Of a DNA stretch of 64,000 nucleotides, positions 32,261-44,474 are shown piece after piece; position 1 is the first letter of the stretch, and each line of letters begins with the position of its first letter. The stretch is from contig CAJQUW010004470.1 of NCBI GenBank assembly GCA_907163375.1, positions 310,001-374,000 of the forward strand, read 5' to 3'. The DNA comes from Prostheceraeus crozeri (lineage: Eukaryota > Platyhelminthes > Polycladida > Euryleptidae). The position numbers and the translations under genes were made by a program. The notes under the pieces are model-generated. The model ran no database searches, was not told the origin of the DNA, and saw only the letters and a list, made by a program, of their open reading frames with translations.

Positions 32261-33535
32261 CCTGAGTAATCATAAACTGAAGTTTAGTTAGCTTGCGATT
32301 TACATACATATTCACTGTTATTTTGTTATTCACTTAGTTGCTATCGGAAGTTATCGGTTGAATATGAACGAAGTTTCTGGGAGAAATCACTGACGAGCAA
32401 TGCTCAGTCATAAAGTCTACCACTATAGCAAGAGATAGTTCAACCAAAATGGTTGTTGATTTGCCCATAATGCGTAGAAAGTAAAATTTTGGACACGCGA
32501 CTTTAAAAATGAGGAATAACCTAAGCACGCCTTCATGGTCAATCTCGATCCACGATGCAGGTAGCGGTCCTCGCTTTAACAAGTATGTATATTGAACGTG
32601 TTATACTTCATTTTGATCTTAGCAGCGCTTGATATTGAAGTAGCAATATCTTCTCATTTAATGAACTGATAAGAACTGCATGTATCCTAAACAGAATCAG
32701 TGTGCCACAACACAGACCTGAGATGTGGTGGTAATAAGGTTTTAATAATCAGCAACTATGTGTTTCAAGCAAGACAAGCCAGTAATGCTCCGTTGCTTTG
32801 ATGAAAATTGACATGATGGGTGCTGCTACACTGTATGAGTACTCATAAGAAAGGAAAATGTTAGAACAAAGATGATTATTCCATCATGCAATTAAATCCA
32901 TAACGAAATTGTTTTCTAAGTGAAACATGCGTGACGGTACATTGATTCTCGTAATTGATGCAGAATTAATAGGAGATTGCAGAGTGCATATGTAGGTATA
33001 ATGATGGATGTCAAACTACTCCGACAGGAATGAGATACAAATAACTGCGTGTCATCCTACATTTGCGTCTTCTATAGTTCATGAGGAAGATGTTTTCAGG
33101 TGAGCATGCGTGATGCAGCACTGATTCTCATAATTGGCACAATTAATTGGAAATTGCAGAGATTGGAAGGTCAGTTGTTCTCACTTTCCATTTAACCTCA
33201 AGGTCAAGAAGAGAATTTGCAAAATACTCGATGCAAAACTTCAATCTTTTTTTCATTTTATCCTCACCATTAATATATTTCTCAATAAAGATTAGGTATC
33301 TTTCACCAGCGCATTTTTAGTGTTGATGTTATTCTCTTGGAGGTTTTCCAACTTCTTGCTATAGTGATGAAATGTAGAAAAATGAACTGGATGCACAATT
33401 CCATGAAAAGTCATTGGCAAACGTTAATCCAAGGAAGATGGAATCTTGTTCTCTGATCCTATTATCTGATATTTAAATGCTATTTTTGTCATCATCTCTA
33501 GTAAGTCGAGAGTGCGTCTCCTTTCAGTCGTGAAA
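32261..33535. repeat. Unassigned sequence with a diverged ~85-bp direct duplication
   Basis: 32896-32982 and 33083-33165 share TTTTC, CATGCGTGA, CATTGATTCTC or ACTGATTCTC, ATAATTG or GTAATTG, and GGARATTGCAGAG in the same order about 187 bp apart. The rest of the stretch shows nothing. Confidence 0.4.
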
Positions 33536-33539
33536 GAAA

Positions 33540-33660
33540 CAAGCCAATACATCCCAATCCTGGTCCTTCACCTCGCCAACCTAGGTACCCATGCGGAGTT
33601 TGTCAGAGAGGTGTTGCTGTTCGGGTCGGTGTGAACAAACTGGCCGTTCTGTTCAGTGCT
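33540..33660 (+). pseudogene. Short LINE reverse transcriptase fragment
   Basis: LANLGTHAEFVR matches the helix after motif A seen in the neighbouring LINE (HGIHAEVVRW). It is cut off on both sides and joined directly to the GC/CT-rich LINE that follows. Confidence 0.4.
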
Positions 33661-35140
33661 CGGCATGTAAACTTTGGATTCATCTTCACTGTTCGTCTCT
33701 TACCATCCATGCCTTCAACGCCCTCCCCAGGCGTCACCAATGAGTCTGTCCCATCTGCTCTCCTACAAACTTTCGTTTTCCTTCTCCACCCACAGCTGTT
33801 TCTGCCTCAGACCGCTCTCCCCCGCACAGTCTCCGTCCTATCCCCTCTGGCCTCTTCCCTGCAACCCCAAGTTGTCCTCTCTCAGCATCCCTCTCCTCCC
33901 AGCTCCTCTTCAGTCGCGCTGGCCGGCCTCGTCCCTCTGTTAGGAGCCTCCGCCCTATTCCCTCTTGCCCCCGCTCTTCCACCAACGAACTCAAGATTCT
34001 TCAGTGAAACGCAAGTGGAGTGCGGACCCACCGCTTGGAGCTCACTAGCTTTCTGTCTTCAAACCCTTGCGACGTCATTCGTATACAGTAAACGAAACTT
34101 CTCCCGTCCAGTACTTTTCGTATTCCTGGATACAAGTGCTACCTCCAGGATCGCACGATTCAGCCCCTCCGAAGTCGTGGAGGCGTGATGACTCTGGTCC
34201 GGGATGGCTTTGCCCTTTCTGCTTGGCCCATCCCCTCGCTCGCTTCGTCTGATTTTCTGTAGCTTCCTTGGCATTCACGTACACTTCCGTTCTAGCATTA
34301 TCTCTTAACATATTGTCTACGTCTCCGCCCCTACCGAGGCGCCGTCGCGCCTCTCCTAACATTCACCTCGCTGCTGCCGCCGTCCACGAAGCTCTGTCTG
34401 AGCTCGAGGCTTGGTCTCTGAAGTGCCAGTTTCCTCTAAACCCCGCTAAATGTGAAGTCTCATTTTTCAGCACCGCCACCCGCGAAGTTTCCGTTCAGCC
34501 CTCCCTGTCTCTTTTGGGCCGCCCTTTCTCGTTCAACGATTCCCCCAAGTTCCTCGGAGTAACCTTGGACCGAACATTTTCCTTCTTCCCTCATAGCTCT
34601 GCCCCGAGATCCACTTTGTTCCCACGCTTTAGATCTCTCAGGGCTGTTTCATCCGCTTCTTGGGCTCTTCCAAAGAGTCCCTTGCTTCTGTCTGCAAGAC
34701 CTTTCTTCTCCTCGTCCACACTTACGCTTCCACTGGTTGGTTCCCCTTCATTTACGCAAAACATCTTCAACACGTAGAAGCTACCTACCGCTCCACTTGC
34801 CGTACGATCAATGGCTGCACTACTATTCCTCTTCTGCTGTTGTAAGCTGCACTTCCTCCCCTCTCCGTGACTCTCACCAGCCAGTCGCTCTCTTCTTTTG
34901 AGCGCGATCTTCGCCTACCGTCCTCGTTTCCTCTCTCTTCTCCAGCGACCTCTCTGTCCCCAAGCGCGTCCGTTTCTCTTCGTAGCGCTTCTTCTGCTCT
35001 TCTCATCTACTTTCTACACCTGTTTCTTCTCCGCGTGATCCCCTGGTCTCCTGCCCTCCGTTTCGCTTCGCAAACCGAAGCAGATAAACAGAAAATTTAA
35101 TTCTGTGGGTGAAAGGATATGCTCTATTCAGACTACTTCT
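33661..35140 (+). pseudogene. GC/CT-rich, internally deleted LINE
   Basis: 33990-34255 encodes an AP endonuclease start: NASGVRTHRLELTSFLSSNP, CDVIRIQ, FRIPGYKCYLQDR and RGGVMTLVRDGFAFP. After a jump near 34320 the reading resumes in the last third of a reverse transcriptase: ALSELEAWSLKCQFPLNPAK, PKFLGVTLDRTFSF and later KHLQHVEATYRSTCRTING. The middle of the protein, including the catalytic Y-A-D-D, is deleted, and several stops interrupt the rest. 33700-33980 is a pyrimidine-rich Pro/Ser-coding stretch of unknown nature. Base composition differs sharply from the AT-rich surroundings, which suggests a recent arrival or a family with its own codon bias. Confidence 0.65.
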
Positions 35141-36404
35141 ACTGCACAAGGCTAGTTATAGATACTCGTAGAAATTGATAGCAATAGACAAGCGCATTAT
35201 ACATGCGCAAAATCCAAAGCACATGAAAATTTAGTATTGTTTGTTCGCTAATTCACCTCACTAATCTGCATTAATCAATCAGCTAATAGATGGTGCATAG
35301 GCACTGCGGCATGCAATCAATAATTGGTTATTTAGAATGATTCTTAATGCAATTGTGCCTGGACTCAGCCAATGTAATTGATATTTTATAATGGATGGTT
35401 AAGTGTAAAAAACGATGAACAAAATCACACGTACCCAAATAAAATATCTATCAGGGCCTTGCCGTGTCTGATATTTTTTAGCTAATGCTGGTCCGGGTCG
35501 GGTCAGGGCCGAAAAAGCGGCCCGGTTCCAGCCATGGTGGTAAGTGTAAGAAGATTTGAGGCTCAGGTGTGACAGAAGAAATACAGTATACAGGATGAGA
35601 ATATGCAGGTTTCAGTAGACAGCACCACTATATTGTTCTATTGATGTAGGCTTATCAGTTTATACGTTTTTCATTTTCTACGATCTCACAGTTGCAACAT
35701 TGCTGTCATTATCAGTATCACATCATTTTCACTTGGTAATGACTCGAGTTGAAATTTTCGATACAAGATCTTATGATCCTCTTAATTCACATCTACAATG
35801 TCACCTCCACATTTCAATATGGTTTTCGTAGAGTCTGATATGTCTCTTTATAAACCTCTGTTAAGATTTCATGAACTTTATTATTTACATGAACTGAACT
35901 TAATTATATTGATGAAGTGAAGTTCACGAAATAAGAAGGATCTATAAGATAAAGGAAATGGTTCGACAGATGTCATTGGTAGACTATATTGTGGCTGCAT
36001 GTTGAACTAGCTGCTTCATATACATTGTATGTATCATCGATTTTTGCTACCGTCGTGTCAGGCAGTTATTCTTAAGTCAGTAACAGCGCTCCTCAATGTC
36101 AGGAAGGATGACCACCGGCATCTCAGTTATGAATGATGCTCGTGCTTCTGATGTGTCCGACTCTCAACTTGATTTAGGCTGATGTTGTCGAACTTCTCGT
36201 CAGGATAGGGGATGCGTAGGTCTGGAGAAAGTATTAACTTGGTAATGATTCATGCACTGTAGGCCTATGTACATTTTGGACAAATTTATTATTCCGCTGG
36301 TAAAATGTAACTGGATTGATTTTCTCGAATCCGGAAACGAATAAAATTTTCGAAGCGATTTCCATTTAAAGTACAATGACAACAAAGTTTTGTCTTAGTT
36401 CATG
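35141..36404. other. Unassigned sequence
   Basis: No gene. A GC-rich patch at 35495-35530 (GGTCCGGGTCGGGTC and CGGCCCGG) may be the end of a decayed element. Confidence 0.25.
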
Positions 36405-36927
36405 GAATATCTAGAGAGAATGACAGCTATTAAGTCAATACAAGACACCAACATCCTTGATTCCCCGACCACACTCGCCCGACCTAGGAATCGAACCGAA
36501 GTCCGCGGTGGAGACGAGCTCACACCTTCTTCACTAGGCCACGCTGACGGTTCAAAAGGAATGCGAGTGAAGGCAGAAGTCATCTCTAAGTGATATTGAC
36601 AGCATATTGTCCTATTATTATTGACAGAACGCAAACAGCGTTCCCACTTTCCTACTTTTCCAACGCTACATACTTTCTCGCTACATATGAACGCTGGTAG
36701 CGTTCTGTCAATAATAATAGGACAATATGCTGTCGATATCACTTAGAGATGACTTCTGCCTTCACTCGCATTCCTTTTGAGCCGTCAGCGTGGCCTAGTG
36801 AAGAAGGTGCGAGCTCGTCTCCACCGCGGACTTCGGTTCGATTCCTAGGTCGAGCGAGTGCGGTCGGGGAATCAAGGGTGTTGGTGTCTTGTATTGACTT
36901 AATAGCTGTCATTCTCTTTAGATATTC
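36405..36927. repeat. Inverted SINE pair forming a 239-bp-arm palindrome
   Basis: Arms 36405-36643 and 36689-36927 are reverse complements at roughly 95% identity around a 45-bp loop. Each arm contains a tRNA-like promoter (GCGTGGCCTAGTGAAGAAGG, then box B GGTTCGATTCC), on the minus strand in the left arm and on the plus strand in the right. A transcript crossing both would form a long hairpin. Such structures are also prone to assembly artefacts. Confidence 0.75.
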
Positions 36928-37284
36928 AAAGTACGATGCCAATCTCGATTTTTGAGACGGAGCATAACCTCGACTCATGCGAGCATTAGTACTGTGATTC
37001 AGTCTGTGAAGGGCTTCAACTTTCATGCTTGCAATGTTCTGAAATGTTGTCGTCATATTCATCGATGCTAATCATCATCGTTCTCATATATCGAGCAACT
37101 TATCCATTGTAGAACCTCTAGCTTATTGCATTACTTCGGATCCGGGCTAATGAGATTTGTGCAACATTATGCAAATTTCAATGAAATAAAAGTACTGGTA
37201 TGTGACTTGTTTTAACAGGTGGGTTTTGCCTATGTTTTCAGGTCTGTTTAAATAGGATTTCAACAGGGTGTTTAAACCATATCC

Positions 37285-38265
37285 ATACTGTGTGTACTCT
37301 TCCGATTTTCCCGGAAGTTGTACGATTTTTCGGGGTTTTTTGGAAAATTGTTTGATTTTACAATTTTTCGTTAAATTGCACGATTTTTCGATGATTTTAT
37401 TGATATTTCAGCCAATCGTTCGATTTTTCATCGATTTTATATAATTGTATTAATTTTTCGAAATTAATGTGCTCGATTGTGGTTAGGAATTTTTGCTATC
37501 GAATAAGTCACTTTCTTATTGCATACTTGAGGTGTGAGCTTCAGTCAAACGCATTTTAGCAATGCGGTTGCTTCTCAGAAATCAAAAGTTGTGGCCGTCC
37601 GAGGCGTCAGCATAGGCCTATCCACATTAAACGCCAGAATTATCGCTTCCAATGATGAAGCTTGGCTCTCATGTGTGCCCCGACTGAGACTTCAACACAA
37701 ATAACGCCTGTAAATTGCCATCCACCCTGTGATCGCTATTACGCAGCTCTGATCCCACCCCTGAAATTAATCTCATCCTGTTAAGGCTTGCGACTGGTCC
37801 CCAGTCCAACTCAGCCGTCGCCTTTAAAGTCGTAACTGTTCAATCGTTATCTACACCTCGACGTAAATTTATGGTGAGTAATGCGTGAGCATACTCGTAC
37901 ATGGGCAAAAATACAGCGATAAAGAAATTAAACGACTGAAGTCGTGTTGTACGAAGGAAGTGTAGGAACGCAGTGGCATTGCTTAGAAAATCATATCTAT
38001 TATCAGACACACAACCAATCGGCTTCTTGTTTTATTTTTCTATTGTTACGTTTTGTTTTGAATACATTATACACTTTTTAGATTATGTTTGTTTTTAGTA
38101 CTAGAATGCATAAGGAGTAGGAAATTGCAGGGAATTGAGTAGGAAATATACAATTTTATTGAAACCATAAACAATTTTGAATTGTACGATTTTTAAGGGT
38201 TTTTGTACGATTTTCACGGAAGCATTGTACGATTTTTGAAATTTTGAGCTACACAGGTATGCATA
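37285..38265. repeat. Element-like segment bounded by TGTACGATTTTT repeats
   Basis: About eight copies of GTACGATTTTT or close variants (TTCGATTTTTC, GCACGATTTTTCG) lie at 37318-37440 and 38178-38240. The outer edges show CATATCCATACTGTGTGTA and, inverted, CATATGCATACCTGTGTA. This looks like a non-autonomous DNA transposon, but the repeats at the two sides point the same way and no target duplication is clear. The sequence between is unassigned. Confidence 0.4.
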
Positions 38266-38560
38266 TGCCACACTGTCAGCAACCTTCAGTAAACTTAGGC
38301 TTTTTCAGTCATTCACACGACGTTTTGTCTGTGATATGCTTCACAATGCTACCCACCAGCAAGACCAGCCAAGCATTGCATCGTTTCTGCATGAGATCTG
38401 ATGAAATGATTCAACTTCTTCAGATGAAGGCATTCATCTCATCCATAGAAACCACGCTTACATTTTCTAGATAGAGTTTCACTTCTTCGTCAAGGATTTG
38501 AAGTTACAAAGTTGTGTTTTGCTGTCCAACGTGTCATTGATCTCATTAAAAGTTACTGAC
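38266..38560. other. Unassigned sequence left of the hAT target site
   Basis: No feature recognised. The last 8 bases (TTACTGAC) are the left copy of the hAT target duplication. Confidence 0.35.
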
Positions 38561-40335
38561 TAGGGCTGTTGGCGGTTAAAATTTTCTCAACCGGTTAACC
38601 GGCCTGCATGCAAGTGCTCAGCTAGTGATGTATACCGTCAAAAGAAAATCTTATTGTGACTTAGCTATGTTTTATGTTATGTATTATTAGTATTTATTAT
38701 TTATGTATTTGTATTAACGTATTACATGTGCAGTTTAATTAAATATCTGATAAAATGGCATTTCAATAAATACCTACCCCAATAAATAACATAGTTTCAT
38801 AGGCCAAGGGCAAAATTTGAATTTTTGTAAATATTCGCACATGTAACCTATTTGTATTGCAAAAACATTTTGAAAGCATAAGCCAAATAGACGGCCAGTT
38901 TTTTGCTTTAAGTTCTGTTCCATCTTTCATTGAATTACATCTTTATATGTTTGCATGCAAAGAATTTTATGCAAAAAAATATTGATATGGAATCTGAAAA
39001 AAAACAATTATTCAGCTTTATCTATTCAATATGTAGATAGGCCATAATTACCACAACCACAAACTTTATATAGTCACTCACATAATCAATTTGCATGCAT
39101 GTACAGGGTCATCAATTATGTAGATAGCAAAAAATAATAGCATTTGCGTTTCCTAGAAGGAGAACAAAAACTTGCTGCTATTCCTTAGTATCGATTAGCG
39201 CGTATCGCCAGTGTCGGGTGCTTCTCGCAGCTTTCTATCCATCAATGCAAATGTTATACATTGACATCTATCGGAGCTAGCAAGTAATGCAACATGTGAT
39301 CCGTCTTTAATAGCACCAACCCAGTTTGCCTCAGAGCCAATAGAGAAATATCGCTTGAATTGTCTTTGGTTTACCTCACCAGCGTTGAATCAGAATTAAA
39401 TCAGAGACGACGATTTGTTATAAGAGCTATCAGTTTTACTGATATATCAGTTAATGCCTGAAATTCCTAAAATTTGAGTGTTCAGCTAAAATTCCTAAAA
39501 TTTGCAGATATTCCTAAAATTATAAAAGAAGTTATGTAACGATAAATTAAGTGGATAGCATGGTGAACATGGAATTTCAATGCCTTCAGGTAGATTACTA
39601 AACAGCCCATGTAAATCACATATAATTGTTAAACTTCAACCCAGCTATCATTCAATATGAAAAATTAAAAAAAAATAATACAAGTTTTTTCGCTGGGACC
39701 CTTCTTGCATAAACAGCTTTGTGATGACGTGAAGGCATCAGGAAGCGCGTATTCCATTAGTTACGATGAGACAACTGCCATCACAGTTAGAATTTACAGT
39801 CGCTTTATGGAGCTCACTCCTTCAAAGGTATCAGTGAGATATTTGACCTCGTTGTTCTTAGGAGAGGTAAGCAGGGAAGCAGTTGCTCCTGCAATAATTC
39901 ACACGTTACCGAAGTGTGGGTTATCTCTTAGCCTCTTGATTGATTTGAGTAGTGATAGACCTAATGTGAACAAGACGATTAAGCGAATGATCAATGATAA
40001 AGTCACAAAAACCGCCTCCACCGGTATTTTACCAACATCGTTCTGCTCTTTGCGCATTGTTGATAACAGTTTACGAAAAGGCCTTGACATTGGGAAGTTG
40101 AAGATTTCATTCAAGATGTTTTTTCTTGGTTCAAATATTCGGCAAGCAGAAGACAAAGTTTTCATGGTGTTCAAGATTTCTTGGAAGTTGAGCGCACTTC
40201 TTTCAACCGATATGTCCAGTCCCGATGGACAACTTTAGCTGAAGTTCTTCAAAAATGCATCTCGCAGTTGATGAGTTTAAAAACATGCTTTTCGCATCTG
40301 AAGGACAAAAGTATGCTGAATTCACCGAAGTATGA

Positions 40336-41889
40336 AGGTGCGTTTACACATGAAACTTTATTGCTGCCACCTAACTTGCACGTGTAAGCGCTACTGACAC
40401 TCTCATCTGACACTAGATTGCTGATATTTTAAAAGTTGCTACAATCGAGTGTCAGTGAAAATATTGCACGTGTAAACGGCTCCTGACACTTTTTGAAAAG
40501 TGTCTGCCATAAGTGTCACTGCAGTTGAACGAGGTGCAATTTTAGCTGACACTTTTAATGACACTCATACGATCGTGATCGGAACACAGCGAACTGACTT
40601 CTCGGAGGCTGGATTTGTTCTTGCTATTTTCATTATCACCAGTCATTAAATTACTAATGATGTGCTAATATAAATAATTCATTTACATGCGCTTTTGCTA
40701 CTCCGTACTATTGTGTATACAATTTACATCAATTTCAGCTTCATTTTACTGGGACATAATTGGTTTTCCTGACTGTCACTGTGCAAGTGGCAATTTAAGA
40801 GGCAATGAAGTTCATTCAATGATCAAATGAAGGCTCAACTGATCCATTAAGTTTCAGTACCGATGTATATTATTTATCGCATTACATTATTTCAGCCTAC
40901 TTTCTTGATTTGAATAAAATTTGTTGACATTGATGTAGAAAAACATATATTGTTGTGATTTGGTGTAGAACAGTGGTAGGCAATGAAGATTGGATGATGA
41001 ACTGTGCAGGCCATCATTACGAGGTTAGCAGGACCAACTACTTGTAAGCTTAGGCTACACATAGGCCTATAGATTCGACTTGCATTTTTCATATATCTAG
41101 TTAGTCTGGGTCTACTAGTGCGCTTTCTGCAATAGCTTTTACACACACGTATACCTAGAAATGAAAATGTGGTGTAATATTCTTACACTGTCTGAATATG
41201 TGCAGCAACAAATATAAGCTACTCTGTTTAGTGAAGTGAAAGCAGTTCGTGAGTTACGGTTGCTGCATACACTCTTGTGTTGATTAACTTGATTAATTAA
41301 CTTAATTAACTTGATCAACCGTGAAAAGTTCTAGAAACGCTTTAAAAACATCTTGAAAGAACACATCCAAGAATAATTTTAATCCAATGGTAGCGGTATG
41401 AGTAGACCCATAACTCGATCACTTCTTGAAGTGTCGCACGCATTGAAGTGTCCTCCTTTCTAATCCTCACGATTCGTCCCAAAAGAGCTTCAAAGTCGGT
41501 AGCGGACCTCCTCAAAAAATTTGCTACCTGGGCACGGATCTTGATCTCAATTCGAGCATAATCGCATTGCAAAATCCAAGCTGTTCTCTCCTCAAGGCAC
41601 TCACGAGCCCATATTCGCCGTTCACGCTTTGTTTTCTTCGTCAATATGCATGCAGTAACTGCTGTAGCTGTCAGCTTTCTCGATGACATCGTGAAGAATA
41701 AGTGTCGACTAAAAGTGTCAAGTGTAAACGCTTCTGCAATCTCCAGCAATTTTCTGACTCATCATCGATCGATAAAGTATCAGTAGCAATTTTTCCTCGA
41801 GTGTCAGCAACTTTTTAATGTCAAGTGTAAACGGCCTTTGCAATCTGATTGCAGGTGGCAGCAATAAAGTTTCACGTGTAAACGCGCCT
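40336..41889 (-). mobile_element. PIF/Harbinger-like element nested in the hAT element
   Basis: The ends AGGTGCGTTTACACATGAAA and (minus strand) AGGCGCGTTTACACGTGAAA agree for about 37 bases with two differences, continuing through CTTTATTGCTGCCACCT. Shorter TGACACT and GTGTAAAC repeats lie inside. The flanks are TGA and TTA, close to the 3-bp TWA duplication expected for this superfamily. Length is 1.55 kb, with only an N-terminal transposase fragment. Confidence 0.7.
41342..41749 (-). pseudogene. Harbinger transposase N-terminal fragment
   Basis: KRERRIWARECLEERTAW, then VANFLRRSATDFEALLGRI and RKEDTSMRATLQEVIELW match the N-terminal region of PIF/Harbinger transposases (R-x-W-x-R-x-W-L, then N-F-x-R-M-x-x-x-x-F-x-x-L-L and K-x-D-T-x-M-R). 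The catalytic DDE core that should follow is missing, so the copy is non-autonomous. Confidence 0.65.
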
Positions 41890-44474
41890 TTAGAGAATAA
41901 TGAAGTTTCTGAACTCGCGCTGGTCTGAAATTTATATGCTGTTGTTGAAGTCTGTCGGGTCTCTTTTAAATGAGTTCTTACGACCTTTTCAGACAAAGAA
42001 GCCAATGATACATGCTATGCATGCTTCGATTGATGAGCTTCTCGGAAAAATGTATCACCGGTTCATGAAAGTGATGTGCTGGAATCGTGCAATGGATCAT
42101 TCCCGATGATGATCCTTCCAAATCAGAAGATCATAAGGTTTTCCTTGGAATTGATCCTGGGAATGAGACAAAGAAGAAACTGAACGAATACCACTTTCCA
42201 GATGTGAATTCATGAAGAAGAATAGATTTTTCCTGAAAATGTTCAGGAAAATCCAGCATCCTCACACCGACTAATTGACCCGAACTAATAAAACAAAATC
42301 CAAGGAAAACTATCGAAGTAGTTGTGGAAGACCGATTTCGCTATTTTGAAAAAAAGCTTTATCAATTCCACTTCACAGTAAGATGACAGGACTGAATGTG
42401 ATGATACCTTGATGAGTGAACGTTAGACATGTCTCATGAAATTGAGAGCACTAATTATCAATTCGTCAAATAGGTGGTGCTTAGTGCATTACGCTTGGTG
42501 GTTACAATGTTGCAACTTGTTTTAGACTTCAAAACGAAAGTACCTTCACAAGAGGATACAAAGCAAATGCCATGTTCAATGTTTACACGTTCTGGTGAAT
42601 GAATCAAGTATATGAATGTATAGAACTAAATTTATATACACGCGCAGTCTTTGTTTGGTTGCCATATGGGAGTTCTATGTTATATTCTAGCAAACATTAG
42701 TATCTCTCTCTACTCTTCTTCGCACGGATTGGTTTTTTATGTAAAACATGTTCAATAAATTGGGTTTTTTTCACGACAAGAATTAGGCGCACAATTCACT
42801 ATGCGACACATGAGTCATTGAAAGCGACACTTTATTACACACAAAATTTATCGGTTAAAGTGCATGAACCGTAGTAAAACAAATTTACAGAAACTTTTCT
42901 GCAATGTGTAGATTTAATCGCTTTTAACTACTAGGTGTAGGCCTTCTTTAAAAGGAAGGAAAAAATTTGCCTACAAAAGACCGTCCTACATCTAACAGCC
43001 ACAAATTTTTTTCTATTATTTCTATTATTTTTCACAAATTATTTCTAGACTAATGGGGTGTAGACAATGAAATGTTTCCAAAACTTTTTCTCCGTTGACT
43101 TCACGACGTAGAGCAATGCAACTCATAGAGTAAAAAAACGAAAGATTGAAAAGATGGATTACCCAGGAATCAATCAGTCACTAAGTAAAATTACTAAAAG
43201 CGTTAGATGAAAAGTCCGAAATGTTGGTCTCAAAAATGTCATAAAATTGAGTCTTTTGTAGACACCCTGCATTTTCAAGAACAGTTTCACACATTTTTAG
43301 TGAAATCGAAGTCTATTTGTTTTGTGCGAGTATGTTACGATTTTCCACTTAGTTTCTTTCAGGTCGTAAACGTGAGTGATATTGGGACGAGTACTTTTGA
43401 ATAATCCATCGTTTATCATCACTTTCAAGAAAGAATTTTGTGAAAGATCGGATTTTCTCTCTTATGTCCAGTCGTGCCAACTACCACGCAGTGATATCAA
43501 CGTATGTTCAAGTTATATGCTTTAGCAGTGACATAGACTACATTTGATGTACAATGGTTTTTCTTTCTATGATGGGTCTGTGCAGTTTCTTGAACAAACC
43601 TCTGACAAATAAGTAGTCTATTTGTCAAGACTGATGGTCGCAGTTATAGCATGGACAATCTGATTATGATATTTTTCTAGGTTTTGTTACTACGCTGTAT
43701 GATGGAAAATTCTCGTTAAGCCACTCCACTATAAGTGTATGTAGAAATTCACTTGGAATAGTAAGTTAATTTATGTTGTTCTTCATTTCATTTAGAAAGT
43801 GTCACAAGTGAGAAGTTATTACATTCTTAAGAGCTCCTAAAAGGTCTTATTTTTAAACAACTACAGTGTATGATATCACTATGAAAATTTGCTTTTTCAT
43901 TCCTTTCTCATGTACTGTTTTACAATACTAAGATATTCTAAAATAATTTACACTTTTTTGAAATAAAATCAAATTACAGTGGGGCCTACTGCTACATTTT
44001 AGATACAGTGACTTTAAGCACAACAGTGAATTTTCTTTCCACGTAAGTGTGTCCAACATTCAAAACCTTTAACTGAAGATAAACTATTAGGCCTACATTT
44101 TGAACCACGTGAAAATGCTAGCTATGCAGTTTGGTGTGTTACGGGAATATTACTGACTGATGGCGTACAGCTCTTTTGAGAGTACTACCATTAATCAAAT
44201 TTTAACTGCGTAAATTAAAAGCGTTAATTTTACCCTCCTGCGTAGACTTCTTCCTCTGAGCTGGCCCGACCACTGATACAGCATTACTTGCTAATGATAT
44301 ATGATACTGCAATATTTGAGACAAACGTAGGCCTATTATGAAACAATTTAAGTTAAATACTTAAAAATGTGCTAACCTAATTTTTTTGGTAAACCAAAAA
44401 ATTTGATGTAGCATGCGATCACAGGCCTGGTTAATGTAATCATTAACCGGTTAACCGCTAGCCCTGTTACTGAC

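Larger units (their letters stand above)
39705..42250 (+). pseudogene. hAT transposase split by a Harbinger insertion
   Basis: Left part: SAYSISYDETTAI (first catalytic Asp region), SVRYLTSLFLGEV, LIDLSSDRPNVNKTI (usually D-G-P-N-V-N), a worn Cys-x-Leu-His-x-x-His region near 40060, then EVERTSFNRYVQSRWTTLAE (R-W). Right part after the insertion: LLNEFLRPFQTKKPMIHAMH followed by LGKMYHRFMK, typical of the same family. The pieces lie in more than one phase (shift near 40165), and stops follow 42107. The C-terminal dimerisation motif is not clearly kept. The element probably lost function before or at the Harbinger insertion. Confidence 0.7.
38561..44466 (+). mobile_element. hAT element with perfect 8-bp target duplication
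   Basis: The ends TAGGGCTGTTGGCGG and, on the minus strand, CAGGGCTAGCGGTTAACCGG are followed on both sides by the palindromic AACCGGTTAACCGG typical of one hAT group. TTACTGAC flanks both ends exactly (38553-38560, 44467-44474). The transposase remnant is on the + strand and is split by a Harbinger element at 40336-41889. Tandem AATTCCTAAAATTTG repeats lie at 39461-39520. The remaining non-coding parts (38620-39680 and 42260-44400) contain nothing else I recognise. Length is 5,906 bp. Confidence 0.85.

Noticed and set aside
33734-35006. Long minus-strand open frames rich in Arg/Glu
   Set aside because: They are antisense shadows of the CT-rich LINE, whose + strand reading shows endonuclease and reverse transcriptase motifs.
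37802-37870. 69-nt open stretch with acceptor TCCCCAG and donor ATG|GTGAGT in the large intron
   Set aside because: To fit between the Tudor and PHD exons it must be read in phase 1, which meets a stop. It also lies inside a repeat-bounded segment.
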